From: Sphingomonas bacterium
Lineage (GTDB): Bacteria > Pseudomonadota > Alphaproteobacteria > Sphingomonadales > Sphingomonadaceae
DNA length: 51,657 nucleotides
Assembly: GCF_028292965.1 (NCBI RefSeq)
Contig: NZ_JAQGLG010000194.1
Coordinates: 1 to 51,657 of the forward strand
Direction of reading: 5' to 3'
Under the pieces are notes generated by a model. That model searched no databases and was not told the origin of the DNA. It was given only the letters and a program-made list of their open reading frames with translations. Numbering within the stretch: the stretch's first letter is position 1; each line of letters begins with the position of its first letter. The position numbers were made by a program, and so were the translations under genes. Shown piece by piece: positions 1 to 7,740 of the stretch.

Positions 1-2
1 GC

Positions 3-206
3 GTCTTCGATCAGCCGCGCCGCCCGCAACAACCCGGGCCGCAACAGCCGGTGCCGCAGCCGCAACAGCCGCCGGCCAAGACGGCCGGCCCGCAGCCGTC
101 CCCGACGCCGACCCCCACCTACAGCCCCACGCCGACACCGACGCCGACCCCCACGCCGACGCCCAAATATCCGACGAACAACAATGCCGCGGGCGGCCCG
201 CCCTAG
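3..206 (+). CDS. C-terminal tail of an unidentified protein (partial)
   Basis: An open frame enters from the left edge and stops at TAG 204-206, giving the last 67 residues of a longer protein. The visible part is low complexity: a Pro/Gln stretch of about 25 residues, then Thr-Pro repeats encoded by tandem ccgacgcc-like units, then an Asn/Gly/Pro end. No folded domain can be seen. From memory, such tails end class A penicillin-binding proteins in sphingomonads, but nothing here proves that identity. The stop codon lies inside the repeat element that follows, so the element abuts the gene end. Confidence 0.5.
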   Translation, partial: VFDQPRRPQQPGPQQPVPQPQQPPAKTAGPQPSPTPTPTYSPTPTPTPTPTPTPKYPTNNNAAGGPP

Positions 207-308
207 AGCATCGTGCGAAAAAGTGGGTACCGGTTTTTCGCTAAAACGATGCGACAACAAAGAACTAGAGCAGGCGGTACGCGTCAGATTTTACGCAACC
301 TGCTCTAG
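203..308. repeat. Palindromic intergenic repeat element, two hairpins
   Basis: Two dyads sit side by side. The first has nested arms GCATCGT (208-214) with ACGATGC (246-252) and CGAAAAA (216-222) with TTTTTCG (234-240). The second is a perfect 10-base pair, CTAGAGCAGG (265-274) with CCTGCTCTAG (299-308). The layout resembles dispersed alphaproteobacterial intergenic repeats. Short open frames crossing it were not called. From 309 to 601 I see no convincing gene. Confidence 0.7.
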
Positions 309-601
309 ACATGGATATGTTGAAGGAAGCGAGACGATATGGCTTGAGGCTCAGGGTGTAAAAACGAGCTGATGTAATTCCATACAGTTTATTCCAATAG
401 CCATGTGACGAGCGCAGCCCGCACGTCTTTCGGTGGACCCCTGACAAAATTAGCCCTTGAGACACGGTCCGGATGAGAGGTTCAACGCGTGCGTGGGCAC
501 CGCCGCAGTATCGTCAGGCGACGAATTTTGTCACACCGCCGCAGCGCGCGCCTGCACGGCCTGATTCAACCGTCCCCGCCGACGCTTTATCTGCCACACC
601 C

Positions 602-1111
602 ATGCCCGCAGGACGCCCTTCGCCGTACAAACCGGAATTCGCCCGCATCGCTCAGCGGCTGTGCCGCAACGGCGCCACCGATATCGAGGTCGCCGATATC
701 CTCGGCATTTCGGTGCGCACCTTCTATCGCTGGTGTCTGCTTCACGACGAATTCACCGCCGCCGTCCGCGTCGGCAAGGATGCCGCCGACGACCGCGTCG
801 AGCGCGCACTCTATCAGCGCGCCGTCGGCTATGATTACACCGCCGAGAAGATCGTCATCACACGCGACGGCGGCCCGGTCGCCGTACCCTACACCGTGCA
901 CGCCCCCGCAGACGTCCGTGCCGCGCTGCACTGGCTCGCCATTCGCCGGCCCAAGCCCTGGGCACGCCTCCCCGAACCGCCGACCGACATTGCGGGCATC
1001 ATCGCCGAACGACGCGCGTGCGTCGCGCAGGAAAGCGAAAGGCAGGCGGTGGAGAATGTGGCGCGCTTCAAGGCTGCCGTCGAAGCCGAAGTGGCACGGC
1101 GGCTCGTATGA
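602..1111 (+). CDS. Small-terminase-like helix-turn-helix protein
   Basis: 169 residues from the ATG at 602. An in-frame ATG at 473 is possible, but the recognisable family region begins with MPAGRPSPYKPEF at 602, which is how these proteins usually start. Residues about 23-46 form a helix-turn-helix (GATD...ADILGIS..TFYRW), followed by the D-D-R-V-E-R-A-L-Y-Q-R-A-V-G-Y segment typical of phage small terminase subunits and relatives. In phages this subunit recognises DNA for packaging. No large terminase, portal or capsid gene is nearby, so this is a stray phage-type gene or a domesticated DNA-binding protein. Confidence 0.65.
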   Translation: MPAGRPSPYKPEFARIAQRLCRNGATDIEVADILGISVRTFYRWCLLHDEFTAAVRVGKDAADDRVERALYQRAVGYDYTAEKIVITRDGGPVAVPYTVHAPADVRAALHWLAIRRPKPWARLPEPPTDIAGIIAERRACVAQESERQAVENVARFKAAVEAEVARRLV

Positions 1112-1143
1112 GGTGGCACCGGCAAACCCCGGGGCGCGGCGCC

Positions 1144-1971
1144 TCAGGCGTAAGGCGGCCGGTCCAGCCCGGCCGGGCTGCCGGTGAAGATCTCGCAGCC
1201 GGTCTCGGTGATGCCGATCGAATGCTCGAACTGCGCCGACAGCGACCGGTCGCGCGTCACCGCGGTCCAGCCATCGTCGAGCAGCTTCACGTCGGGCCGG
1301 CCGATATTGATCATCGGCTCGATCGTGAAGATCATCCCCGGCTTGAGCTCCGGGCCGGTGCCCGGGCGTCCGACATGCACCACCTCGGGCGCGTCATGGA
1401 ACAGCCGGCCGACGCCATGTCCGCAGAAATCGCGCACCACGCCGTAACGATGCTTTTCGGCCAGTTGCTGGATCGCGAAGCCGACATCGCCGAGATGATT
1501 GCCGGGCTTGGCGGCCTCGATGCCGACCATCAGGCAGTCATAGGTGATGTCGACCAGCTTCTTCGCCTTCAGCGGCACGTCGCCGATCAGGTACATGCGG
1601 CTGGTGTCGCCATGCCAGCCATCGACGATCGGCGTGACGTCGACATTGACGATGTCGCCCGACTTGAGCGCCTTGTCGCCGGGGATGCCGTGGCACACCA
1701 CATGGTTGATCGAGATGCAGCAGCTATGCGTGTAACCGCGATAGCCGACCGTCGCCGGCACGCCGCCGCGATCGAGGATGAAGCGGCGGACCAGGTCGTC
1801 GATCTCGCCCGTCGTCACGCCCGGCACCATGTGCGGCGTGACCATGTCGAGCGTTTCGGCAGCAAGGCGCCCGGCCTTGTGCATGCCGTCGAACGCGTCG
1901 CGGCCATGGAGTTTGATCGCGCCTGTTCGGCCCAACGGCGCGTCGGCGGTGACGGTCACATATTCGGTCAT
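1144..1971 (-). CDS. map: Methionine aminopeptidase, type I
   Basis: 275 residues starting MTEYVTVTADAP; an alternative ATG lies three codons upstream (1980). It removes the initiator methionine from new proteins in the cytosol. The dinuclear metal ligands of the family are visible in order: Asp in VNVDVTPIVDGWHGD and the second Asp in WHGDTSRMY, His in CGHGVGRLFH, Glu in IFTIEPMIN, Glu in AQFEHSIGIT. The length fits type Ia enzymes, without an N-terminal zinc extension. It is divergent from the next gene with a 46-base gap. The identity is secure. Confidence 0.96.
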   Translation of the reverse strand: MTEYVTVTADAPLGRTGAIKLHGRDAFDGMHKAGRLAAETLDMVTPHMVPGVTTGEIDDLVRRFILDRGGVPATVGYRGYTHSCCISINHVVCHGIPGDKALKSGDIVNVDVTPIVDGWHGDTSRMYLIGDVPLKAKKLVDITYDCLMVGIEAAKPGNHLGDVGFAIQQLAEKHRYGVVRDFCGHGVGRLFHDAPEVVHVGRPGTGPELKPGMIFTIEPMINIGRPDVKLLDDGWTAVTRDRSLSAQFEHSIGITETGCEIFTGSPAGLDRPPYA

Positions 1972-2017
1972 GCGCTGCATATAGCGGCAGTTGCCGGCTT
2001 TCGCTATGGCGGCGCGC

Positions 2018-2776
2018 ATGAGTGACGAACGCATCTGGACGGCCGGGCTAGCGGTGATCGGCGACGAGATCCTGTCGGGCCGCACCCAGGACAAGAATGT
2101 CGCGCAGATCGCGGCATGGCTCAACATCCAGGGCATCCGCCTCGCCGAGGTGCGCATCGTGCCCGACGTGACCGCGGCGATCGTCGAGGCGGTCGATGCC
2201 CTGCGCGCGCGCAACGACTATCTCTTCACCACCGGCGGCATCGGCCCGACCCATGACGACATCACCGTCGACGCGATCGCCGAGGCGCTCGGTGTGGGGG
2301 TCGTCCATCACCCCAAGGCACTCGCCACGCTCGAACGCTATTACGCAACCCGGGGCGGCCTGACCGAGACCCGAGCGCGGATGGCGCGCGTGCCCGATGG
2401 CGCCGAGCTGATCGAGAACCGCCTGTCCGGCGCGCCGGGCATCCGCATCGGCAACGTCTTCATCATGGCCGGCGTGCCGCACATCACCGCCGGCATGCTC
2501 GATTCGCTGACCGGCACGCTGGAGGGCGGGCGCCCCGTGGTCAGCCGGGCGATCGGCTGCTGGGTCGCCGAAAGCGAGGTGGCGGAGATGCTCGGCGCGG
2601 TCGAAAAGGCGCATGAGGGGGTGCAGATCGGCAGCTATCCCTTCTTTCGCGAGGGGAAGACCGGCGCCAATTTCGTCGTCCGCAGCCCCGATGCCGCGCT
2701 GGTCGACGAGACGATCGCCGATCTTGCGGGGCAGCTCGAGGCGCTGGGCAGGGCGGTGATCATCGACGGCATCTGA
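2018..2776 (+). CDS. CinA N-terminal/MoaB-type molybdopterin-binding protein
   Basis: 252 residues from the ATG at 2018 (MSDERIWTAGLAVIGDEIL); an in-frame ATG at 1991 would overlap the promoter space of map. The MoCF-biosynthesis fold is shown by the GDEILSGRTQDKN start, LFTTGGIGPTHDDIT (the GGxGPT(H/D)DD loop) and the AGVPHI segment. This is the stand-alone N-terminal half of CinA, with no C-terminal nicotinamide amidase domain. Alphaproteobacteria carry such single-domain proteins next to housekeeping genes. The exact substrate is unknown. Confidence 0.88.
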   Translation: MSDERIWTAGLAVIGDEILSGRTQDKNVAQIAAWLNIQGIRLAEVRIVPDVTAAIVEAVDALRARNDYLFTTGGIGPTHDDITVDAIAEALGVGVVHHPKALATLERYYATRGGLTETRARMARVPDGAELIENRLSGAPGIRIGNVFIMAGVPHITAGMLDSLTGTLEGGRPVVSRAIGCWVAESEVAEMLGAVEKAHEGVQIGSYPFFREGKTGANFVVRSPDAALVDETIADLAGQLEALGRAVIIDGI

Positions 2777-2837
2777 CCCTGGAAGCGGCCCGACGCTTGA
2801 CAAGCGGGGGGCAGAAACAGGATTTGCGTGCCGCCTC

Positions 2838-2877
2838 GCGGGTGTAGCTCAATGGCAGAGCAGAAGCTTCCCAAGCT
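2838..2877 (+). pseudogene. 5' fragment of tRNA-Gly(CCC), 40 bases
   Basis: These bases equal positions 1-40 of the intact tRNA-Gly at 13738-13811: acceptor 5' strand, D arm, anticodon arm and CCC anticodon loop, ending three bases into the 3' side of the anticodon stem. The sequence then diverges completely. A TTGACA-like -35 lies at 2797-2802 with only a weak -10, so the native tRNA promoter may be here. Immediately after the break are hairpins 2873-2890 (AAGCTC/GAGCTT) and 2896-2912 (GGCTGCT/AGCAGCC). The fragment cannot make a tRNA and probably marks the left junction of an inserted element. Confidence 0.85.
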
Positions 2878-3071
2878 CGTTTTTGAGCTTTTCATGGCTG
2901 CTCATAGCAGCCCTTGCCAATAGCTAACACACCAAGTTATCTCACTTTTATCTCCCCATGCTGACCATAGCGGTTCACCCCTGCGCGACGTATTGTGGAG
3001 ACAGAACTGGAGTACCAAAGTAGCGCTAGCGAACGGATCGCGTGAGCTGCCGGGTATACGGCGACTATCGC

Positions 3072-3950
3072 TCAGATTGGCGCGAGGATGATACCGAGGA
3101 GTTCAGCCACATTGCGCACGTCGAGCTTGCGCATGATGTTTGCGCGGTGGAATTCGACGGTGCGCGGACTGATTCCGAGCGCGCGGGCAGCTTCCTTGTT
3201 GGACGCGCCTCGCGCGATCTCAGCAACCGTCATACGCTCGCGCGGCGTGAGAAGCTCGTGGCCGGGGTAGGGGCGGGATGCGATGTCCATCGCATCGGTG
3301 AGCCGATCGACACCCTGCCGCGCCGCAGCGAGTTCGGGGGTTTCGAGAAGCTCCCAATCGCCCTTCCGGCGGACGAGCGAAAATTGGTGGGTTCTTGCCA
3401 CGTCAAGAAAATCGGAGACCCGCGACGCGTCCAGCGCATAGGTGCACAAGATAATCATGCGCGTACCGGCGATCGCACTGCTAAGTTCATCCTCGTACTG
3501 GCTGAAAGTCTGCCAGAGATGGGCCTGCATCCAGAAGGCGTTGCCGCTGACGCGCATGCCTACGAACCCCCGGGCCCGGGCCTGGTCCAGCTTCGCTTGC
3601 CAGCCGCTTGTGACGCGCCCCGCGTCGAACTCGTGGTCGCAAAGGTACCAATCGCTGCCTGCGAGCAGCTCGAAGGCGCCCCGTGCAAGGTGCTTGTCGA
3701 AGTCGGGAATGGCTTTGCGCAGGGCGGACACGGCCCGATCATGGTCGATCGGCTCGGACATCGCCCAGAGGCAGAATTCGTTGTCGGCAAGGCCGGCGCC
3801 GAAATAGCCGGCCAGCGTCTGGATCAGGTCCGCAGGTGTCTCGTAGAACATGCAGATATGCGATCCCCAGGGGAGCAGGGTGAGCGGCGTGATGCCCGTG
3901 CGCCGGAGGTCCGGTTCGTCGGTCACCCATGTGCCTTTCGCTGAATCCAT
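3072..3950 (-). CDS. MEDS-domain sensor with LuxR-type DNA-binding domain
   Basis: 292 residues from the ATG at 3950. Residues about 20-190 resemble the MEDS (DcmR-like sensory) domain: the GSHICMFYETP start, a DNEFCLWAMSEP segment, and FQ..EDELS and ILCTYALD strands. This family is known from DcmR, the dichloromethane regulator, and from bacterial signal-transduction proteins. Residues about 230-290 are a LuxR/FixJ helix-turn-helix (LTPRERMTVAEIARGASNKE, then GISPRTVEFHRANIMRKL). There is no receiver domain, so ligand sensing is likely direct. It is divergent from the LOV-like regulator with a 175-base shared promoter region. The ligand and targets are unknown; the pilus and c-di-GMP genes alongside are obvious candidates. 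Confidence 0.85.
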   Translation of the reverse strand: MDSAKGTWVTDEPDLRRTGITPLTLLPWGSHICMFYETPADLIQTLAGYFGAGLADNEFCLWAMSEPIDHDRAVSALRKAIPDFDKHLARGAFELLAGSDWYLCDHEFDAGRVTSGWQAKLDQARARGFVGMRVSGNAFWMQAHLWQTFSQYEDELSSAIAGTRMIILCTYALDASRVSDFLDVARTHQFSLVRRKGDWELLETPELAAARQGVDRLTDAMDIASRPYPGHELLTPRERMTVAEIARGASNKEAARALGISPRTVEFHRANIMRKLDVRNVAELLGIILAPI

Positions 3951-3979
3951 GTCCGGGACCCCCGATAGTGCTCGTCAAG

Positions 3980-3992
3980 GTGCAGAGTGCAC
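3980..3992. promoter_or_regulatory. Short dyad in the divergent regulator promoter
   Basis: GTGCA-GAG-TGCAC is a perfect 5-base inverted repeat, 30 bases upstream of the MEDS-LuxR start and in the region shared with the LOV-like regulator. LuxR-type proteins bind dyads of this size, so it may be an operator. A dyad this short can arise by chance. Confidence 0.25.
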
Positions 3993-4125
3993 TTGGCGAA
4001 GTGCTCGCGCAAGGCCAGTGGCGGACAGTGTTCCCCGTATTCAACCGAGTAGCGGGTTCGCAGTTCGCCGGATATAACTGAATCCGCGTGGAATATTTCG
4101 TTTATTACTCGCACCAACTTTTCGC

Positions 4126-4884
4126 ATGGCTTGGTTTCGCATGGCTTGGTGGCGTAGCGAATGTGTAGGAGCTTCTGGTCTGTTTAGTCGCCCGTTCCGG
4201 TTCAACCAAGAGAACCCGTGGATCCCTTCCGCCGACATATTGGCTATAGCTGCGGAGCTGGCAGAGAATGCTGTGATCGTCGTGGCTCTCGACGATCCTG
4301 CACTGCCATTCTGCTATCTCAACCGCGCCTTCGAGGTGATCACCGGCTATAGCCGCGACGAGGCATTGGGGCGGCCATGGAGCTTCCTTTTTGGCGACGA
4401 CCAGCTTCAGCCGGAGGTCGCAATGGCGCGAATCGCAATCGGGGCGCGGGTGCCGGTCGCCGTCACGCTGCGAAGCTATCGCAAAGACGGCACCATGTTT
4501 TGGAACGCATTTCGAATGCTCCCCGCGCTCGAGGCGGGCGGTCAGACAGCCTATATGGTCGGCGTGATGCGAGACGTCACCCACGCCATAGACCCACAGT
4601 TCAAAACCATTGCCACCAGCTCTCGCCGATGCGAAGACGAGCGCCTCGCCGGTTCTGCCAGCGCCGGTGCCCGGACAAAGATTGAGCGGCTTTCGTCGCG
4701 TGAGGGCGATGTATTGCGAGGTCTCGTCGAGGGCGGCAGCAACAAGGCGATCGCCCGTGATCTCAATCTAAGCCCGCGCACGATTGAGATATATCGTGCC
4801 AATCTGATGGCGAAACTTGGTGCCCGGACGCTGGCCGAGGTGTTGCGCGTCGCCTTTACGGCAGGGCTCGTCGTGCCGTCTTGA
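4126..4884 (+). CDS. LOV-derived PAS domain with LuxR-type DNA-binding domain (EL222-like layout)
   Basis: 252 residues from the ATG at 4126; a 15-base near-duplication (atggcttggt...) gives two possible ATGs, 4126 and 4141. Residues about 45-152 are a PAS domain clearly related to LOV (NRAFEVITGYS, SYRKDGTMFWNAF, GVMRDVT). The photoactive GxNCRFLQ motif is GRPWSFLF here: Asn to Pro84, Cys to Trp85, Gln to Phe89. Ser117 and Met148 replace further flavin-contacting Asn and Gln. Residues about 188-246 are a LuxR helix-turn-helix (LSPRTIEIYRANLMAKL). The order matches EL222, a light-activated LOV-HTH factor, but this copy should not form the flavin adduct. It may sense another cue or partner with the next protein. 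Confidence 0.88.
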   Translation: MAWFRMAWWRSECVGASGLFSRPFRFNQENPWIPSADILAIAAELAENAVIVVALDDPALPFCYLNRAFEVITGYSRDEALGRPWSFLFGDDQLQPEVAMARIAIGARVPVAVTLRSYRKDGTMFWNAFRMLPALEAGGQTAYMVGVMRDVTHAIDPQFKTIATSSRRCEDERLAGSASAGARTKIERLSSREGDVLRGLVEGGSNKAIARDLNLSPRTIEIYRANLMAKLGARTLAEVLRVAFTAGLVVPS

Positions 4885-4996
4885 GTCTGATGCGACGAAA
4901 CCTATTCCCAAATGCCCCTGATGATCGCAGCCATTCGGTTGGGGCTTCCGGACGTCCGGCGCGGCGCGCCTTGGGCAGTCCGTGGCGGAACGAAGA

Positions 4997-6754
4997 ATGA
5001 TGGCCACGCGCAATCACCGGGGGTTCGGTTTGCTTCGGCTGCGAGGCACCGAAGCGGAGGGCTTGCTTCTCCCGGTAGAAGCGGCGGCATTAGCGCTTGA
5101 GCATTGCGACGAGGGCGTGATGATTGCCGATATGCGCGCTCGGGGCCATCCTATCGTCCACGCCAACGCCGCGTTCGAATCGATCACCGGCTATTCCGGC
5201 GCCGAAGCGATCGGCAAGAACTGCCGCTATCTGCAGGGCAGCGACCGGTTGCAACCGGAGATCAACGAGATTCGCACGGCCCTTGCGAAAGGCCGACCTT
5301 GCGCTGTGACGCTGCGCAACTACAGGCGCGACGGCAGCATGTTCCGCAATGCCTTGCGACTCTTTCCGCTGCGCGCGCCGGACGGTACCGTCACGCACAG
5401 CCTGGGCCTAATCCGCGACGTGACGTACGCTGCGGGTACCGATCGGCTAACGGGCTTGCTCGACCGCTACGGATTGCTGGATGCCCTGAATTCGATCCAG
5501 CCTGGACGCGGTATGTCGCTGCTGGTGATAAAGATCGGCATCGCTCGCTTCCACGAAATCAACAGCGGCTATGGCTATGATACAGGAGACGCGCTTTTGG
5601 CCGCCGTCGCCGAACGCCTTACAACGCTTTTGCCCGCGGCCTTGGCCAGGGTCGGGTCCGATTCGTTCATGCTGGCTTTCATTCTCGACGAATCTGGCCG
5701 CGCGAATGACATTCTAGTCCGGCTCGCCGCCGTCCTCGGGAGGGACTTCGTTCTTCCCGGGACTGCGATCAAGGCTCGGTTCGCCACGGGTTACGCGATT
5801 GGAGATGCGTGTGCCGACGCGATTACACTCGCCCGCCAGGCGGGTGCGGCTCTCCATCGGTCAAAAACGAGCCCGATGCGGGGCGAATGCGCCTTCGATG
5901 AGTCCGATGTGCGGGCCGCACGCAACCGCATCCGCCTCACCAACGAGCTGCAGAATGCGGTATCCGACGACGAACTCCTGTTCCATTATCAGCCCCAGGT
6001 CGATCTTGCGACCGGCGCTCTGGTCGGGGCGGAGGCACTGCTCCGCTGGAATCATGGCGCATTCGGGATGCAGCCGCCGGGCCGCTTCATCGAACTTGCC
6101 GAGGAAACCGGGCTTATATCGGAGATCGGAGCATGGGGGCTGCGCGCCGTAGCCGCCTGTGCTGTAGACGTAAATTGTGACCGAACGCGGCCGATCCGCT
6201 TCTCATGCAACGTCTCCATTGTAGAATTCGCGCTCCGGGACATGGTCGCCTTCGTACGTCAGGTGCTGACGGAGACGGGTTGCCGGGCCGAATGGCTGAC
6301 CCTCGAACTGACCGAGAATCTTATGGTAGACGGCTCGACCGAAATCCGCCGCGCCTTTCGGGGGCTGCGCGATCTTGGGGTCGGGTTATCGATCGACGAC
6401 TTCGGGACCGGCTATTCGAACCTGCGCTATCTCGAAACCTTTCCGATCAGCGAAATCAAGATCGACCGCAGCCTCGTCCACGACGTCGCGCACAGCCCGG
6501 CCAAGCGGGTGATTGTCGAAAGCGTCATCAAGCTCGGCACCGCCCTGGGTATCCAGATCGTTGCCGAAGGTATCGAGACCGAGGCCGAGCGGGCGATCAT
6601 GCGGGCGTTGGATTGCCCGATCGGGCAAGGCTATTTCTTCGCCCGTCCGATGGAGGTTTCGGCCTTCCTCCGACTCCTCGACGATGGTCTGATGTCGCCG
6701 GCGCAATGGGAAACCGCGCATTATCTATCGCTGCTGCAGCGTCCTCAGGATTGA
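4997..6754 (+). CDS. LOV-degenerate GGDEF-EAL protein, probable light-regulated c-di-GMP phosphodiesterase
   Basis: 585 residues from the ATG at 4997 (ATG at 5000 and GTG at 4982 are alternatives). Residues about 35-143 are a LOV domain with an intact GKNCRYLQ motif (N75, Cys76, Q80) and flavin-site N108 and N118. The usual Iβ-strand Gln is Ile139. Residues about 148-305 are a GGDEF domain whose signature is GSDSF (220-224), so cyclase activity is unlikely. Residues about 318-565 are an EAL domain with EAL at 346-348, the TENLM loop, DDFGTGYSNL, KIDRSL and VAEGIET, so c-di-GMP hydrolysis is expected. Known LOV/BLUF-EAL proteins are blue-light regulated. The neighbouring PilZ and pilus genes suggest control of attachment. 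It follows the LOV-like regulator after 112 bases. Confidence 0.92.
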   Translation: MMATRNHRGFGLLRLRGTEAEGLLLPVEAAALALEHCDEGVMIADMRARGHPIVHANAAFESITGYSGAEAIGKNCRYLQGSDRLQPEINEIRTALAKGRPCAVTLRNYRRDGSMFRNALRLFPLRAPDGTVTHSLGLIRDVTYAAGTDRLTGLLDRYGLLDALNSIQPGRGMSLLVIKIGIARFHEINSGYGYDTGDALLAAVAERLTTLLPAALARVGSDSFMLAFILDESGRANDILVRLAAVLGRDFVLPGTAIKARFATGYAIGDACADAITLARQAGAALHRSKTSPMRGECAFDESDVRAARNRIRLTNELQNAVSDDELLFHYQPQVDLATGALVGAEALLRWNHGAFGMQPPGRFIELAEETGLISEIGAWGLRAVAACAVDVNCDRTRPIRFSCNVSIVEFALRDMVAFVRQVLTETGCRAEWLTLELTENLMVDGSTEIRRAFRGLRDLGVGLSIDDFGTGYSNLRYLETFPISEIKIDRSLVHDVAHSPAKRVIVESVIKLGTALGIQIVAEGIETEAERAIMRALDCPIGQGYFFARPMEVSAFLRLLDDGLMSPAQWETAHYLSLLQRPQD

Positions 6755-7020
6755 GAGGCGGCCCCGATCTCCCCGGCGGAAAGGCTTTGCCGCAGCTGAT
6801 TAATATCAAGTCCCCACCGCGACCTGGAATCGTGGAGCGGCACGCCGCGTGCCCGCAAAGGGCGGAGGCAACAGACCGTTTCGTCGATCCTGATTTCCAA
6901 GCCGATAGGTTGATCATGACGCATGAACCCATGTTCGTGGCCAATGGACATGATGGTGCCGTGGCGCACGTCCGCAGGCGTTTGGGTATCGTCGCCGTGA
7001 CGCAGCCTCCCACAGGTTTG

Positions 7021-7059
7021 GTGTCAATAAACTGTTACGGGCGGCGTACGTATTGACAC
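7021..7059. promoter_or_regulatory. 9-base inverted repeat upstream of the PilZ gene
   Basis: GTGTCAATA (7021-7029) and TATTGACAC (7051-7059) are perfect inverted copies 21 bases apart, 52 bases upstream of the PilZ start. The right arm contains a TTGACA (7053-7058) that could be a -35 box, although no good -10 is correctly spaced. This may be an operator overlapping a promoter. The rest of 6755-7098 holds no gene I can support; a 74-codon minus-strand frame there is unrecognised. Confidence 0.4.
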
Positions 7060-7110
7060 GTAATTCCCAATACAAACGGCATTCATCAATACATTTCGGT
7101 GGAGACCGAA

Positions 7111-7740
7111 ATGAAATTATTACCGATGCCAGCTACCCCAGACTTAGAGGGCCCGGATGACTCGCTTGCGACTAAGCGAGAAGATCTGCGTACATCTGTT
7201 CGGCAACGCACTCTGTGCCGGGTCGCGTGCGTGCGCACTGATACGGATGAGGGTCTGGCCCGAGTGCGGAACCTCTCAGATGAGGGCATTATGCTCCGGC
7301 TGTCTCTACCCGTACATCTGGGAGAGGCCATGAAGATACAACTTTCAGAAACGGTCAGTGTCTATGGGCGGGTCGTATGGACTGATGGTTCCGACTGCGG
7401 CGTCAAGCTCACACAGCCCATCGATAGCGGCGCACTTTTGAAAGACCTCGCTGAGCAGGGGACGTCCAAAAATGGCCGAGCGCTCCGCCTGCCTGTCTCC
7501 ACCAAAGCAGTTGTATCAAGCGAGAACGGCACTCGAGCCGTAATAGTCGACGATATCTCTCAGCGGGGCATGAAACTCCAACATGACGGAAGTTTCTCAC
7601 CGGGGTTGCGTGTAAAAATCAGACTTCAGTCTGGCTTGCAACGGTATGGCGTGGTGCGTTGGTCACGAGAGGGAATAGCAGGTATTCTACTCTTGGAGCC
7701 GTTCAGTCCCGCTGAGTTGGGATCGGCGCACAACCTCTAG
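7111..7740 (+). CDS. Tandem PilZ-domain protein, candidate c-di-GMP receptor
   Basis: 209 residues from the ATG at 7111, chosen over GTG 7099 because GGAG (7101-7104) sits six bases upstream. The first PilZ domain has RxxxR pairs (R23/R27, R27/R31) and NLSDEG (N54-G59), matching the RxxxR...(D/N)xSxxG c-di-GMP-binding signature. A second PilZ-like domain near residues 120-200 has DDISQRG but only RALR upstream, so it may be structural. There are no membrane segments. It lies between the LOV-EAL phosphodiesterase gene and the pilus operon, making it the likely effector that reads c-di-GMP. Its partner is unknown. The gene looks less GC-rich than the backbone. Confidence 0.85.
   Translation: MKLLPMPATPDLEGPDDSLATKREDLRTSVRQRTLCRVACVRTDTDEGLARVRNLSDEGIMLRLSLPVHLGEAMKIQLSETVSVYGRVVWTDGSDCGVKLTQPIDSGALLKDLAEQGTSKNGRALRLPVSTKAVVSSENGTRAVIVDDISQRGMKLQHDGSFSPGLRVKIRLQSGLQRYGVVRWSREGIAGILLLEPFSPAELGSAHNL

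Noticed and set aside
120..170. Tandem ccgacgcc-type units resembling a repeat array
   Set aside because: They encode Thr-Pro repeats in frame with a coding tail and have no spacers, so this is not a CRISPR array.
1018..2025. 335-codon plus-strand frame opposite methionine aminopeptidase
   Set aside because: Antisense shadow of a conserved gene; Arg/Asp/His-rich composition and no domain.
2896..3060. Possible integrase 3' remnant beside the left tRNA fragment
   Set aside because: Short minus-strand peptides there showed no tyrosine-recombinase residues, so no recombinase is claimed.
3042..3944. 300-codon plus-strand frame opposite the MEDS-LuxR gene
   Set aside because: Antisense of a well-supported regulator; no recognisable domain.
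6745..6969. 74-codon minus-strand frame between the LOV-EAL and PilZ genes
   Set aside because: Looks protein-like in part but has no ribosome site, known motif or partner; could be a decayed gene, not supportable.
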